Source: Elephas maximus indicus
Lineage: Eukaryota > Chordata > Mammalia > Proboscidea > Elephantidae
DNA: 64,000 bases
NCBI RefSeq assembly: GCF_024166365.1
Contig: NC_064839.1
Span: 15,982,878 to 16,046,877 of the forward strand
Reading direction: 5' to 3'
The notes below the pieces were generated by a model, which was not told the DNA's origin, ran no database searches, and worked only from the letters and a program-made list of their open reading frames with translations. Below are positions 1 through 9,999 of the stretch, piece by piece (position 1 is the stretch's first letter; each line of letters opens with the position of its first letter). The translations under genes were made by a program, and so were the position numbers.

Positions 1-655
1 TAGCTAGGGGGAATTTTAGATGGTGAAGCCACTGAGGAAAACTGTGTGGCAGTTCCTCCAAAAATTAAACATAGAATTACCATATGACCTAGGAATTTCA
101 GTCCTAGGTATAGACCCAAAAGACTTGAAAGCAGGGACTCAAACATATACTTGTACACTAGGGTTCACTGCAGCATCTTCCACAATCACAAAAAGATAGA
201 AACAACCCCAAGTAATCACCAGAAGACAAAGGAATAATAATAATAAAAGTTATATACATACAATGGAATATTTTTCATGCGTAAAGAGAAATGAAGTTCT
301 GATATATGCTATGACATGGATGAACCTTGAAGACAGTATGATTAGTGAAATAAGTCAGTCACCAAAGGACAAACATTGTATGTTCTCACTTACATGAAGT
401 ATCTAGAATAGGCAAAAGCACAGAAACCAAAGTGAATTAAGGCAGGTGGGTGAGGAAATGCGGAAGTATTGCTTAAGGGGTACTGAGTTTGTGTTAAGTG
501 TGATGAAAAAATTTGGAGACTGAGAGCAATGATGTTTGAACACCATGGTGGGTATAGTTAACGTCACTGAATTGTACTTGTAAAAAATGGTTAAAACAGC
601 AAATGTTCGTGTTACATATACTCTACCACAATAAAACATTTTTTAATTTAAAAAT
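1..655 (+). mobile_element. Ancient L1, 3' end (end of ORF2 and 3' UTR)
   Basis: The first 400 bases match the closing part of a mammalian L1 ORF2: the 'wholly decayed' form of the segment for a preferred cytoplasmic tail, including the line 'gatgaaccttgaagacagta' near 319. The rest is an old L1M-type 3' UTR with 'cactgaattgtacttgtaaa' near 567 and an A-rich end around 630-655. Many stops and indels break the frame, so it is a fossil. The left side is cut by the window edge. The same 3' end architecture recurs near 39.5 kb and 41.4 kb. Family assignment is from memory of L1M consensus sequences. Confidence 0.75.
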
Positions 656-2442
656 AAAAATAGACGTACTAGAAAGTCAAGAGAGGAAATAAAATGACAT
701 CCAAAGAACACTGGCTTACCCCAAAAGAAGGCAGGATAAGAGGATCAAACGAATGAAGAACAGAGGAACCAAACAAAATAAATTACAAGATGGTAGACTT
801 AAATTCAACCGCACCAATAATTTCATTAAATGTAAATACAGTATATATTTCAATTAAAAGGCAAAGAATGTCAGACTGTACACAAAAGCAAAATCTGAAT
901 ATATATATATAAAAAAAAATGTCTATAAAAGATGCTCTTTAACTATAAAGACACTGACAGGTTGAAAGTAAGTGTGGAAAATGCATCCATGCAGTCAGCA
1001 TAAGAAGGCTGCCACGGCTATTTTAATATCAGAAAAGTGGACTTAAAGACAAAGAATATTATCAGAGATAAAATGGCATATTTTACAATGTTAAAAGGAA
1101 TAATAATTTTACTTGTAACTATATATATATACATATACCACAAAAAAATTTTATTTATTTATTTTTTTGTAATAACAGAGATTCAAATTATAGGAAGCAA
1201 AAACTTACTGAAGTTAAGGGATAAATAGACAAATTCACATTCATAGTTTGATATTTTAACAACCTTTTTCTCAGTAATTGATAGAATGAGTAAACTGAAA
1301 TTTTGCACACTGTCAAACAACTTCATTTAATTAACAGCCCTGGTGGTGCAGTGGTTAAGAGCTCGGCTGCTAACCAAAAGGTTGGCAGTTTGAATCCATC
1401 AGTAAAAGCTCCTTGGAAATCCTATGGGGCAGGTCTACACTGTCCTACAGGGTCACTGTGAGTCAGAAAAGACTCAACAGCAATGGGTTTTTTTGTTTGT
1501 TTTTTTATCCCTATCAAATACAGAGTACCCATTTTTTCAAGTGCACATGGAACATTCACCAAGATAAGACCATGTTTTGGGGCTTAAGTCTCAATAAATT
1601 TCAAAAGCTTGAACTCTCAGAGTATGTTCTCTGACCACAATAGAATAAAGTTATAAATCAGTAATAATAAGACATCTAGAAAACCACCAAGTATTTAGAA
1701 ATTAAACAGCGCACTTTTAAATAACCTTTAGATTGAAGAGGAAATCATAATGGAAATCAGAACATATTGAAAACTGAATACAACTGTGTTAAACATAACA
1801 TACAAAATCAGAATACTGCAGTTAAAAAAGAGAAATTTATCATTTAAATATATATATTAGGAAAGAAGAAAGGTTTAAAATCAATGTTCTAAGCTAACAC
1901 TTTAAGAAGCTAGAAGAACAACTACAAAATAAAAAAGAGAAAATTAACAAAGCCAAAAGTTAGTTCTTTAAAAAGATTAATAAATTGATAAAAATCATAA
2001 GACTAACCAAGAAAAAAAGAGATAAGACAGAAATTGCCAATATCAGGAATGAAAAAGGGATAGAATTACAAATCTTACAAAAATTAAAAGGAAAATAAGG
2101 TAGTATTATAAACAACGTTGTGACAATGAATTTGACAACTTAAATGAAATCGATAAATTTCTTGAAAAAGACAACCTACCTAAAGAAACTCAAAGAGAAA
2201 TAGAGAACCTGAATAACCCTATATCTATTCAAAAATTGAACTCATAACCAAAAACCTCCCCAAAAAGAAAATTCCAGGCTCATATAATTTTGCTGGTAAA
2301 TTTTATCAATTATTTAAGATTAAGAAATAATACCAATCTTACAGAAACTTCTACAGAAAATAGAGAATACTTTCAAACTCATTTTATGAGGTTAACATAA
2401 TCCTAACATACATGTAATGCTGACACTTGTAAATTTATTTGC
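656..2442 (+). mobile_element. Ancient L1, ORF2 first half (split by a SINE)
   Basis: This decayed L1 covers the start of ORF2 (endonuclease region near 790-1000, with 'atggtagacttaaattcaac') and continues into the segment before the reverse transcriptase (1635-2440, with 'ctctgaccacaatagaataa'). An AfroSINE at 1337-1510 interrupts it. The frame is lost repeatedly. It ends where an LTR begins at about 2443. It appears to be a different copy from the L1 3' end just upstream, because the element order is restarted at about 656. Confidence 0.7.
1337..1510 (+). mobile_element. AfroSINE (tRNA-derived SINE)
   Basis: The head 'gccctggtggtgcagtggtt' carries the A-box-like part and 'ggcagtttgaatccatcag' the B-box-like part of a tRNA promoter. 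The tail 'gtgagtcagaaaagactcaa' is followed by a T-rich end. About ten percent of positions differ from the other copies by eye. It sits inside the old L1 ORF2 and is therefore younger than it. Confidence 0.87.
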
Positions 2443-2993
2443 TTTTTTTCTTAGTTTGGGTTCTCTAGAGAAACAAAATTAGTCAGGTGTATATAAATAT
2501 ATATAGAGAGAAATTTACTTCACAGAAATGGCTCACTCAATTGTGAGGAAATGGCTAACTCAAGTAGGGGGGGAGCTGGGAAGTCCCAAATCCATGGGTC
2601 AGGCAACAGGCTGAAGACCTCTGCTGGCTCACGTGGTTGCAGGGACTGGTGAATCCAAAATCTGCAGGTCAGAGGGCAGACTGGAGACCTCTGCTTGTTC
2701 ATATGGTTGTGGGGGTTGGCAAATCCAAAATCTGCAGGTCAGACCAGGCCAAAGACTTCTGTAGGCTTACTTCCAAAGAAATGGAGATTAGGCGAGGAGA
2801 AGAGTGCAGGGTCAAGAAAGAGAATGCGCTTTGCCAGAACATCCATTTATATACTGAAGACAGGCCACAATCCCAAGGAAACTCCCCTTTCAACTGACTG
2901 GCTGCTCACATGAGATCACAGAATGGAAAGTGATCTGTCAAACCACTGAGAATCACAGCCTAACCAAGTTGACATATAGCATTAACCATCACA
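2443..2993 (-). mobile_element. ERVL-type solo LTR (MLT2-like)
   Basis: Read on the minus strand, the block begins TGTGATGGTTAATGC and ends near 'ctagagaacccaaactaag'. That is the usual start and end of ERVL LTRs of the MLT2 kind (knowledge from memory). No internal retroviral genes adjoin it, so it looks like a solo LTR. It contains a threefold tandem repeat of about 63-70 bp (2585-2775). The left edge is blurred by a T-run and I could not see a clear target-site duplication. It separates two L1 fragments. Confidence 0.62.
2585..2775. repeat. Tandem repeat inside the LTR, about 3 copies of 63-70 bp
   Basis: The words 'aatccaaaatctgcaggtca' (at about 2652 and 2722) and 'aatccatgggtcaggc' (at about 2589) repeat with a period of 63-70 bp, each followed by a version of 'gaagacctctgctgg'. 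The last two copies are nearly identical in their core. The expansion is internal to the LTR and makes short repeated open frames that should not be mistaken for a protein. Confidence 0.8.
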
Positions 2994-3345
2994 CGTTTCA
3001 ACAAAGGTGCAAATGTTATTCAATGGAGGAAAGGACAGTCTTTTCAACAAATGATGATGGAACAACTGGATATCTAAATATATCTGCATTTATACCTAAA
3101 AAAAAAAAAAAAAAATTTTTTTATACCTATAAAAAGAACCTCTACCCCTACCTCACTCTATACACAAAAATTAATTTGAAATGGATAATAGACCTAAACT
3201 TGTAAGATAAACTACAGAACTTTTACAGAAAATCTTCACAACCTGAAGTTGGAAAAGATTTCTTAGAATACAAAAAACACTAACTACAAAAGAAAAAAAT
3301 TGATAAGCTGGACTTTATCAAAATTGAGAATTTCTGCTTACCAAA
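2994..3345 (+). mobile_element. Ancient L1 fragment, late ORF2
   Basis: The text 'cagtcttttcaacaaatgat' (about 3039) and 'ggacttta..aaaattgagaa' near 3311 belong to the part of L1 ORF2 after the reverse transcriptase. A 17-bp A-run lies at about 3099-3115. The frame is broken. The next segment restarts upstream in ORF2 order, so two L1 copies or a rearranged one are joined near 3345. Confidence 0.6.
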
Positions 3346-4698
3346 AGACTGAATGATTTTCTCCAAAAGATTGAGAATAAGACAAAGATATCCATTTTTA
3401 CACTTCTATTCAAAACTGTACTGGAAGTTCTGGCAAAGGCAATTAGACAAAAAAAGAAATACAAGGCATCCAGACCACAAAGGCAAAAGCAAACCTATCT
3501 TCAGTTTCAGATAACATAATCTTGTACATAGAAAATCACAAGGAATCCACTACATTCACTAGAATTGAAGGAGTTCAGCCATCTGGCAGGTTGGAAGATC
3601 AACATAAAAAAGAAACTATTTCTATACACTGGCAATGAACAATTGAAACAAAATCAAGAAAGTTGTCCCATTCATAATAGCATCAACAAGAATAAAATAC
3701 TTAGGAGTAAATTTAACAAAAGAAGTATAAGACTTTAACATTGAAAATTATAAAACATTGTTGAAAAAAATTGGAGAAGATCCATATAAATGGAGAAATA
3801 TTTCATTTTCATGGATTGGAAGACTCAATATTAAGATGGCAATTCTCCCCAAATTGATCAAAGACTCAATGCAATCTCTATCGAAATCTCAACTGACATT
3901 TTTTTTTTTAGGGGTTGGGGTGGGGGAAGGAGGGTAGCAGATATTGACAAGCTGGCCTAAAATCCATACAGAAAAGCAAAGTGCTCAGAATAGCTAAAAC
4001 ATTCTTGGAAAAGAAGAGCAAAGTTGGAGAACTTACGTTTCCAATTTCAAAACTTAATACAAAGATGCAGTAATCAAGACAGTATGGTATTGGTACGTTG
4101 TTGTTTTTAGGTGCCACTGAGTCGTTTCCAACTCATAGCAACCCTACGTACAACAGAATGAAACACTGCCCAGTCCTGCGCCATCCTTACAATCATTGTT
4201 ACGCTTAAGCCCATTGTTGCAGCCACTGTGTCAATCCATCTCATTGAGGGTCTTCCTCTTTTTTGCTGACCCTCTACTTTACCAAGCACGATATCCTTCT
4301 CCAGGGACTGATCCCTCCTGATAATACGTCCAAACTATGCGAGACATAGTCTTGTCATCCTTGCTTCTAAGGAGCACCCTGGCTGTACTTAGACATTTAG
4401 ATTCATGGAACAGAATTGAGAATCCAGAAATAAACCCTTATATTTATGGTCAACTGATTTTTGACAAAGGTGCTGACACAATTCAGTGGGTGAAAGACTA
4501 GTCTTTTCAACAAATGGTTCTGGAACAACTGGATATTCACATGCAAAAGGATGAATTCGGAGTCCTACCTTAAACCATACATAAAATTTAACTCAAAATA
4601 GATCATAGACTTAAATTTAAGACCTAAAACTAAAAAATCTTTTATAAGAAAACATAAATCTTCATGGCCTTGGGTTAAGCAATGATTTCTTAGATACT
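3346..4698 (+). mobile_element. Ancient L1, reverse transcriptase region of ORF2 (split by RTE tail)
   Basis: It starts with the L1 stretch around 'ttctattcaaaactgtactg' and runs through 'agaataaaatacttaggagt' and 'catggattggaagactcaat', all standard landmarks of the L1 reverse transcriptase. It is interrupted by an antisense RTE tail at 4097-4390 and resumes with 'tggaacagaattgagaatcc'. It ends at the target site of the full-length RTE. The reading frame is heavily broken. Confidence 0.72.
4097..4390 (-). mobile_element. RTE-clade LINE, 5'-truncated 3' end
   Basis: On the plus strand it opens with the antisense RTE tail 'gttgttgtttttaggtgcca' and continues through the antisense code of the RTE C-terminus (minus-strand peptide MRWIDTVAATMG). 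It stops at 'ggctgtactt', deep inside the element, which is a typical 5' truncation. The L1 sequence on both sides joins up ('ggtattggtac' then 'agacatttag'), so this is an insertion into the old L1. Confidence 0.86.
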
Positions 4699-4709
4699 AT
4701 ATCAAAATT

Positions 4710-7700
4710 CCTCCAAGTGTATGTCAGTTTGTCGTACTGTGGGGGTTTGCGTGTTGCTGTGATGCTGGAAGCTATGCCACTGGTATTCAAATATCAGCAG
4801 GATCACCCATGGCGGACAGTTTTCAGCTGAGCTTCCAGGCTAAGACGGACTAGGAAGAAGGACACGGCAGTCTACTTCTGGAAAGATTTAGCCAGTGAAA
4901 ACCTTATGAATAACAGTGGAACATTGTTTGATATAGTGCTGGAAGATGAGCCTCTCAGGTTGGAATGCTCTCAAAAGATGACTGGGGAAGAGCTGCCTCC
5001 TCAAACTAGAGTTGACCTTAATGACATGGATGGAGTCAAGGTTTAGAGATCTATCTGCTGCTATAGCACAACTCAAAATGAGAAGAAACAGTGCAAACAT
5101 CCATTAATAATTGGAACATGGAATGTACGAAGCATGAACCTAGGAAAATTGGAAGTCATCAAAAACGAAATGGAATGCATAAACATTGATATCCTAGGCA
5201 TTAGTGAGATGAAGTGGTCTAGTGTTGGCCGTTTTGAATTGGACAATCATAGGGTCTACTATGCCAGGAGCAACAACTTGAAGAGGCATGGCATTGCATT
5301 CATCGTCAAAAAGAGTATTTCAAGACCTATCCTGAAGTACAACGCTGTCAGTGATAGGATAAAATCCATTAGCCTACAAGGAAGACCAGTTAATATGAAT
5401 ATTATTCAAATTTATGCACCAACCACTAAGGACAAAGATGAAGAAACTGAAGTTTTTACCAGCTTCTGCAGTCTGAAATTGATCAAACATGTAATCAGGA
5501 TGCATTGATAATTACCGGAGATTGAAATGCGAAAGTTGGAAAAAAGAGGAAGAAACAGTAGTTGGAAAATATGGCGTTGGTGATAGAAAGGATGTCAGAG
5601 ATTTCATAATAGAATTCTGCAAGACCAATGATTTCTTCATGGCAAATACCTTTTTTCACCAACATAAACGGCAACTATACACGTGGACCTCGCCAGATGG
5701 AATACACAGGAATCAAATCAACTATGTCTGTGGGAAGAGACGATGGAAAAGCTCAATATAATCAGTCAGAACAAGGCCAGGGGCCAACTGTGGAATAGAC
5801 CATCAATTGCTCATATGCAAGTTCAAGTTGAAACTGAAGAAAATTAGAACAAGTCCACGAGAGCCAGAGTACGACCTTGAGTATATCCCACCTGAATTTA
5901 CAGATCCTCTCAAGAACAGATTCGATGTGTTGAACACTAATGACCAAAGACCAGAAAAGTTGTGGAATGACATCAAGGATATCACACATGAAGAAAGCAA
6001 GAGATCATTAAAAGGACAGGAAAGAAAGGAAAGACCAAAACGGATGTCAAAAGAGACTCTGAAATTTGCTCTTGAACATTGAGTAGCTAAAGCAAAAGGA
6101 AGAAATGATGAAGTAAAAGAGTAGAACAAAAGATTTCAAAGGGTGGCTCAAGAAAACAAAGTAAAGTATTGTAATGACATGTGCAAAGACCTGGAGATGG
6201 AAAACCAAAAGGCAAGAATATGCTCGGCATTTCTTAAGCAGAAATAACTGAAGAAAAAATTCAAGCCTTGAGTTACAATATTGAAGGATTCTATGGGGAA
6301 AATATTAAACGACTCAGGAAGCATCAAGAACAGATGGAAAGAATACACAGAGTCACTATACCAAAAATAATTGGTCGACATTCAACCATTTCAGGAGGTA
6401 CCATATGAGCAGGAACCAATGGTACTGAAGGAAGAAGTCCAAGCTGCACTGAAGGCACTGGCAAAAAACAAGGCTCCAGGAATTGATGGAATACCGATTG
6501 AGATGTTTCAACAAACAGATGCAGCGCTGGAAGTACTCAATTGTGTATGCCAAGAAATTTGGGAGACAGCTTACCTGGCCAACCGACTGGAAGAGATCTA
6601 TACTTATGCCTATTCCCAAGAAAGGTGATCCCACCAAATGCAGAAATTATCGAATAACATCATTAACATCACACGCAAGTAAAATTTCGCTGAGGATTTT
6701 TCAAAAGCAGCGGCAGCAGTATATTGACAGGGAACTGCCAGAAATGCAAGCCAGATTCAGAAGAAGACATGGAAGCAGGGATATCATTGCTGATGTCAGA
6801 TGGATCCTGGCTGAAAGCAGAGAATACCAGAGGGATGTTTACCCCTGTTTAATTGACTATGCAAAGGCATTTGACTGTGTGGATCATAACAAATGATGGA
6901 TAATACTGCGAAGAATGGGAATTCCAGACCACTTAATTGTGCTTATGATAAACTTGTACATAGATCAAGAGGCAGTCGTTTGAACAGAACAAGGGGATAC
7001 CATGAGGTTTAAAGTCAGGAAACGTGTGCATCAAGGTTGTATCCTTTCACCATACCTATTCAATCTATATGCTGACCAAACAATCCGAGAGGCTGAACTA
7101 TATGAAGAATGTGGCATAAGGATTGGAGGAAGACTCGTTAACAACCTGTGTTATGCAGATGACACTACCTTGCCTGCTGAAAGTGGCGAGGACTTGAAGC
7201 ACTTACTGATGAAGATCAAAGACCACAGTCTTCAGTATGGATTACACCTCAACATAAAGAAAACAAAAATCCTCACAACAGGACCAGTAAGCAACATCAT
7301 GATAAACAGGGAAAACCCTGAAGTTGTCAAGGATTTCATTTTACTTGGGTCCATAATCAACATCCATGGAAGCAGCAGTCAAGAAATCAAACCACGCATT
7401 GCATTGGGCGAATCTGCTGCAAAAGACCTCTTTAAAGTGTTGAAAAACAAAGATGTCACCTTGAAGACTAAGGTGTGCCTGACCCAAGCCATGGTGTTTT
7501 CAATTGCTTCCTGTGCATGTGAAAGCTAAGGATGAATAAAGAACACCAAAAAAGAATTGACGTCTTTGAATTACGGTGTTGGAGAAGAATATTAAATATA
7601 CCATAGACTGCAAAAGAAGGAACAAATCTGTCTTGGAAGCAGTATAACCAGAATGCTCTTTAGAAGCAAGGATGGCGAGACTATGTCTTACATACTTTGG

Positions 7701-7929
7701 ACATGTTATCAGGAGGGATCAGTCCCTGGAGAAGGACACCATGCTTGGTAAAGTAGAGGGTCAGAGAAAAAGAAGAAGATCCTCAATGAGATGGATTGAC
7801 ACAGTGGCTGCAACAATGGGCTTAAGCATAACAATAATTATGAGGATGGTGCAGAACCAGGCAGCATTTTGTTCTGTTGTACATGGGGTCGCTATGAGTC
7901 AGAACTGACTGATGGCACCTAACAACAAC
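4710..7929 (+). mobile_element. Full-length RTE-clade (BovB-like) LINE
   Basis: A 3.22-kb element runs from the RTE 5' end ('gtcagtttgtcgtactgtgg' near 4726) to the 3' tail 'ggcacctaacaacaac'. It is flanked by an 11-bp target-site duplication, ATATCAAAATT at 4699-4709 and ATATCAATATT at 7930-7940, with one mismatch. Element order is 5' UTR of about 400 bp, endonuclease, reverse transcriptase, C-terminal region, and a short repeat tail. RTE elements copy by target-primed reverse transcription and typically have one main ORF. Stops and frameshifts make this copy inactive. It landed in an old L1, and an AfroSINE follows directly at 7941. Confidence 0.92.
5119..7908 (+). pseudogene. Broken RTE ORF: AP-like endonuclease plus reverse transcriptase
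   Basis: The product would nick target DNA and reverse-transcribe the RTE RNA there. The endonuclease part is at 5134-5761, with ILGISEMKW (catalytic Glu region) and IIQIYAPT. The usual Trp after 'ITGD' is a TGA stop near 5523, and the conserved 'QIDY' reads QINY near 5725, losing an expected acidic residue. Reverse transcriptase motifs follow: NKAPGIDGIP (about 6459-6490), DYAKAFDCVDH (about 6855-6890), QGCILSPYLFNLYAD (about 7029-7075) and YADD (about 7150). The C-terminus, with MRWIDTVAATMG, is at 7672-7908. The pieces lie in three frames, so at least four frameshifts or stops separate them. No full protein can be made. Confidence 0.88.
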
Positions 7930-7940
7930 ATATCAATATT

Positions 7941-8066
7941 GGAAACCCTGGTGGTGTAGTGGTTAAGAGCTATGGCTGCTAACCAAAAGGTCAGCAGTTC
8001 AAATCCACCAGGTGCTCCTTGGAAACCATGAGGGGCAGGTCTACTTTGTCTTATAGGATTGCTAAT
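7941..8066 (+). mobile_element. AfroSINE, 3'-truncated
   Basis: The head 'ggaaaccctggtggtgtagt' and the B-box-like 'gcagttcaaatccaccaggt' are clear. Homology fades after 'cttataggattgct', before the GAGTCGG tail. It abuts the right target-site duplication of the full-length RTE. Confidence 0.82.
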
Positions 8067-8077
8067 CATAAGTAATT

Positions 8078-8330
8078 TAAAAAAATGGAGGTTTGACAGT
8101 ACTCCCTCTAGTGCATCTAAAAAAAAAAAAAAAAATACAGATTTCTAACCATTTCACTTTTGGGAAAATAGTAAAAAAAAAAATCTGTAACACTCACTCT
8201 GACCAATGGTCATTTTAGTGGTCACCACATCCTTGGAAACTCTGGGTCGGAATCGACTCGACGGCATTGGGTTGGAATCGGAATCTACCTGATGGCAACT
8301 AACAACGTCGTGGTGAATTAATTTTGCTTT
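8078..8330 (+). repeat. Local direct duplication, copy 1
   Basis: This segment resembles 9238-9575. Shared landmarks in order are 'actccctctagtg.atcta', 'tggtcattttaacggtcac' (with small differences), an AfroSINE at the same point, and 'attttgctttc'. Copy 1 has a 17-base A-run and an AfroSINE missing its head. The two copies are about 1.16 kb apart in the same orientation. Confidence 0.7.
8231..8312 (+). mobile_element. AfroSINE remnant (3' part only)
   Basis: Only 'ccttggaaactctgggtcgg' and the tail 'aatcgactcgacggcattgg' remain, followed by a second tail-like piece ('gatggcaactaacaac') that resembles the RTE 3' end. The tRNA-like head is gone. It occupies the same position as the complete AfroSINE at 9386-9543 in the other half of the local duplication. 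Confidence 0.62.
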
Positions 8331-9237
8331 CCTGCACAGAAGTGCAAGTCTGACTAGCATGAGGGCACTTTCTGTTGTGAAAGAGATGATCTGTATCTCG
8401 AGTACATTGGTGGTTGCATGGCTGCACCACTTTATCAAAACCAATTGATTTGAAGGCTCAAGACCTGTACATTTCACTGCATGTAAATTTTAATTAAAAA
8501 CTTATTTTTTTTTTAAATTTTAAAAAGTGATTGCTCCAAGGAGTGACACGAGAGGAGGGGGAATTTGAGCATGGTGCTATGCTTTTCATTATAAACATAC
8601 TTACATTTTCAGTGAGTCTTAAGTTATTTCAAACCACACATATAGATTAATTTTTTAAGACCTGAAAATTAAAACACATTCAAATTTGAAACTTCATATT
8701 GCCATTGCTACATGAAAGAGGTCTCCTGTTTCGGAGTATCATTCAGCGTCAGTAACAGGGGTCCTCTCTGGCTCTGCAGGAGAGCACGAGCACAGACCCT
8801 GGAAGGCTGGCAGGGTGTCCAAGGACAGGTTCTCAAGTCCTAAGAATACTTGCTCCTGAGAACTGCATAGAAGTGAAGCTGGAATCATTTAATCATGGGG
8901 CTACCATACCAAACACATCACCTCTAAAAAAAAAACTAAAGCCAGAATCTCAAAAGCTTCCATTTTTGGATGCTAAAGCTTATTTGCATATCAAAGTTGC
9001 CTCAGGGCAGTAAGCAGAAATAGAAAATTGAGGAACTATATTAGAAGGGAGAGAAAGAAGCAGGACAAATGTGTGAAAACACAGAGTACTCCCCTCTGTC
9101 ACTGAAAACCTGGTTTCTAGTTTAAAGCAACTTCATAGCAACATTCACAAAGAACAAGACTTAAAATATCACAGCTATTGAATTCTGATAATAGGATTAC
9201 CACACATTTATTTACTAACTCAATGATAAACCTTTTT
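8331..9237. other. Unassigned sequence between the two duplication arms
   Basis: No repeat family is recognised here and no long open frame is present. A short exon-like segment is listed separately (8708-8773, minus). On the plus strand 'ctctctggctctgcag' near 8764 also looks like a splice acceptor, but the following 'gttctc' is a poor donor. The rest is AT-rich and featureless by eye. Confidence 0.4.
8708..8773 (-). other. Exon-like segment (possible terminal exon), unproven
   Basis: On the minus strand a pyrimidine-rich run ends in 'ctctcctgcag' and is followed by 21 open codons and TAG at 8708-8710 (peptide starts SQRGPLLLTLND). Splice acceptor and frame are seen directly; that it is an exon is only a guess. 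I do not recognise the peptide. A frame this short is expected by chance, so confidence is low. Confidence 0.15.
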
Positions 9238-9575
9238 CATTAAAAAATACACATCTGTACAGCATTACTCCCTCTAGTGGATCTAAAAAATAACTATAAC
9301 TATTTCACCTTTTGTGGGGAACAACAGTAAAAGAAATTTCCATAACAATCCCTCTGATCAGTGGTCATTTTAACGGTCACTACAGCGAAACCGTGGTGGC
9401 ATAGTGGTTAAGTGCTACCACTACTAACCAAGAGGTCAGCAGTTCAAATCCACCAGGCCCTCCCTGGAAACTCTATGGAGCGTTTCTAGTCTGCTATAGG
9501 GTCAGTATGAATTGGAATTGACTCGACGGCAGTGGGTTTTTTAGCGGGTATATTATTTTGCTTTCTTATATAGTA
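9238..9575 (+). repeat. Local direct duplication, copy 2
   Basis: This is the partner of 8078-8330. It keeps a complete AfroSINE where copy 1 has only a remnant. Sequence on both sides of the SINE ('cattactccctctagtggat' before, 'attattttgctttc' after) matches copy 1, so the SINE was probably present before the duplication. Confidence 0.7.
9386..9543 (+). mobile_element. AfroSINE
   Basis: It is complete from 'gaaaccgtggtggcatagtg' through 'gcagttcaaatccaccaggc' to the tail 'attggaattgactcgacggc' and a T-rich end. It lies inside the second arm of the local duplication. Confidence 0.87.
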
Positions 9576-9999
9576 TCCTTTTCTCCATACCCTCTTCTTA
9601 AGAAAAAGGTAGTAAACATTTATCTGAATAACTAAATCAGAAAACAATAGACATTTCAAACCTTACTTACAAGGATAAAAATTTTAAAACTATTAAGATA
9701 GATACATAAAACATAAATATTTAAAGACATTCACTGCACTTTCAAATAAAGCTAATGTGCAGGAATTTCAGTAGCCTATTCTGCTGCATATCACTGCAAA
9801 GTGTTCAAGATCGGGTGAGTAATCATTTTTTAATAAGTAACATTACAAATTTCATATCTGCCCATTTTACAAAGCAAATTTTCAAATATAATCTAATTCT
9901 TCATTAAGCTCTCAAATCTCAAAGGCTGTTGTAAAAATGGTAGGTAAGTAGCATATAGCTTTAGGGGGGGATAAAGACCAGGACCAGCCCATGGCGTTT
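9576..9999. other. Unassigned AT-rich sequence
   Basis: I see no recognisable repeat, splice-like exon or open frame of note in this interval. Toward 9960-10000 it grades into the possible internal edge of the LTR-like block that follows on the minus strand. Confidence 0.4.

Noticed and set aside
1337-1510. tRNA gene, suggested by A- and B-box words in this and the other SINEs
   Set aside because: The promoter boxes belong to tRNA-derived SINEs; the cloverleaf stems do not pair and the SINE body follows.
2637-2913. Overlapping plus-strand frames with repeated NPKSAGQ
   Set aside because: They translate the tandem repeat inside the LTR and lie antisense to it.
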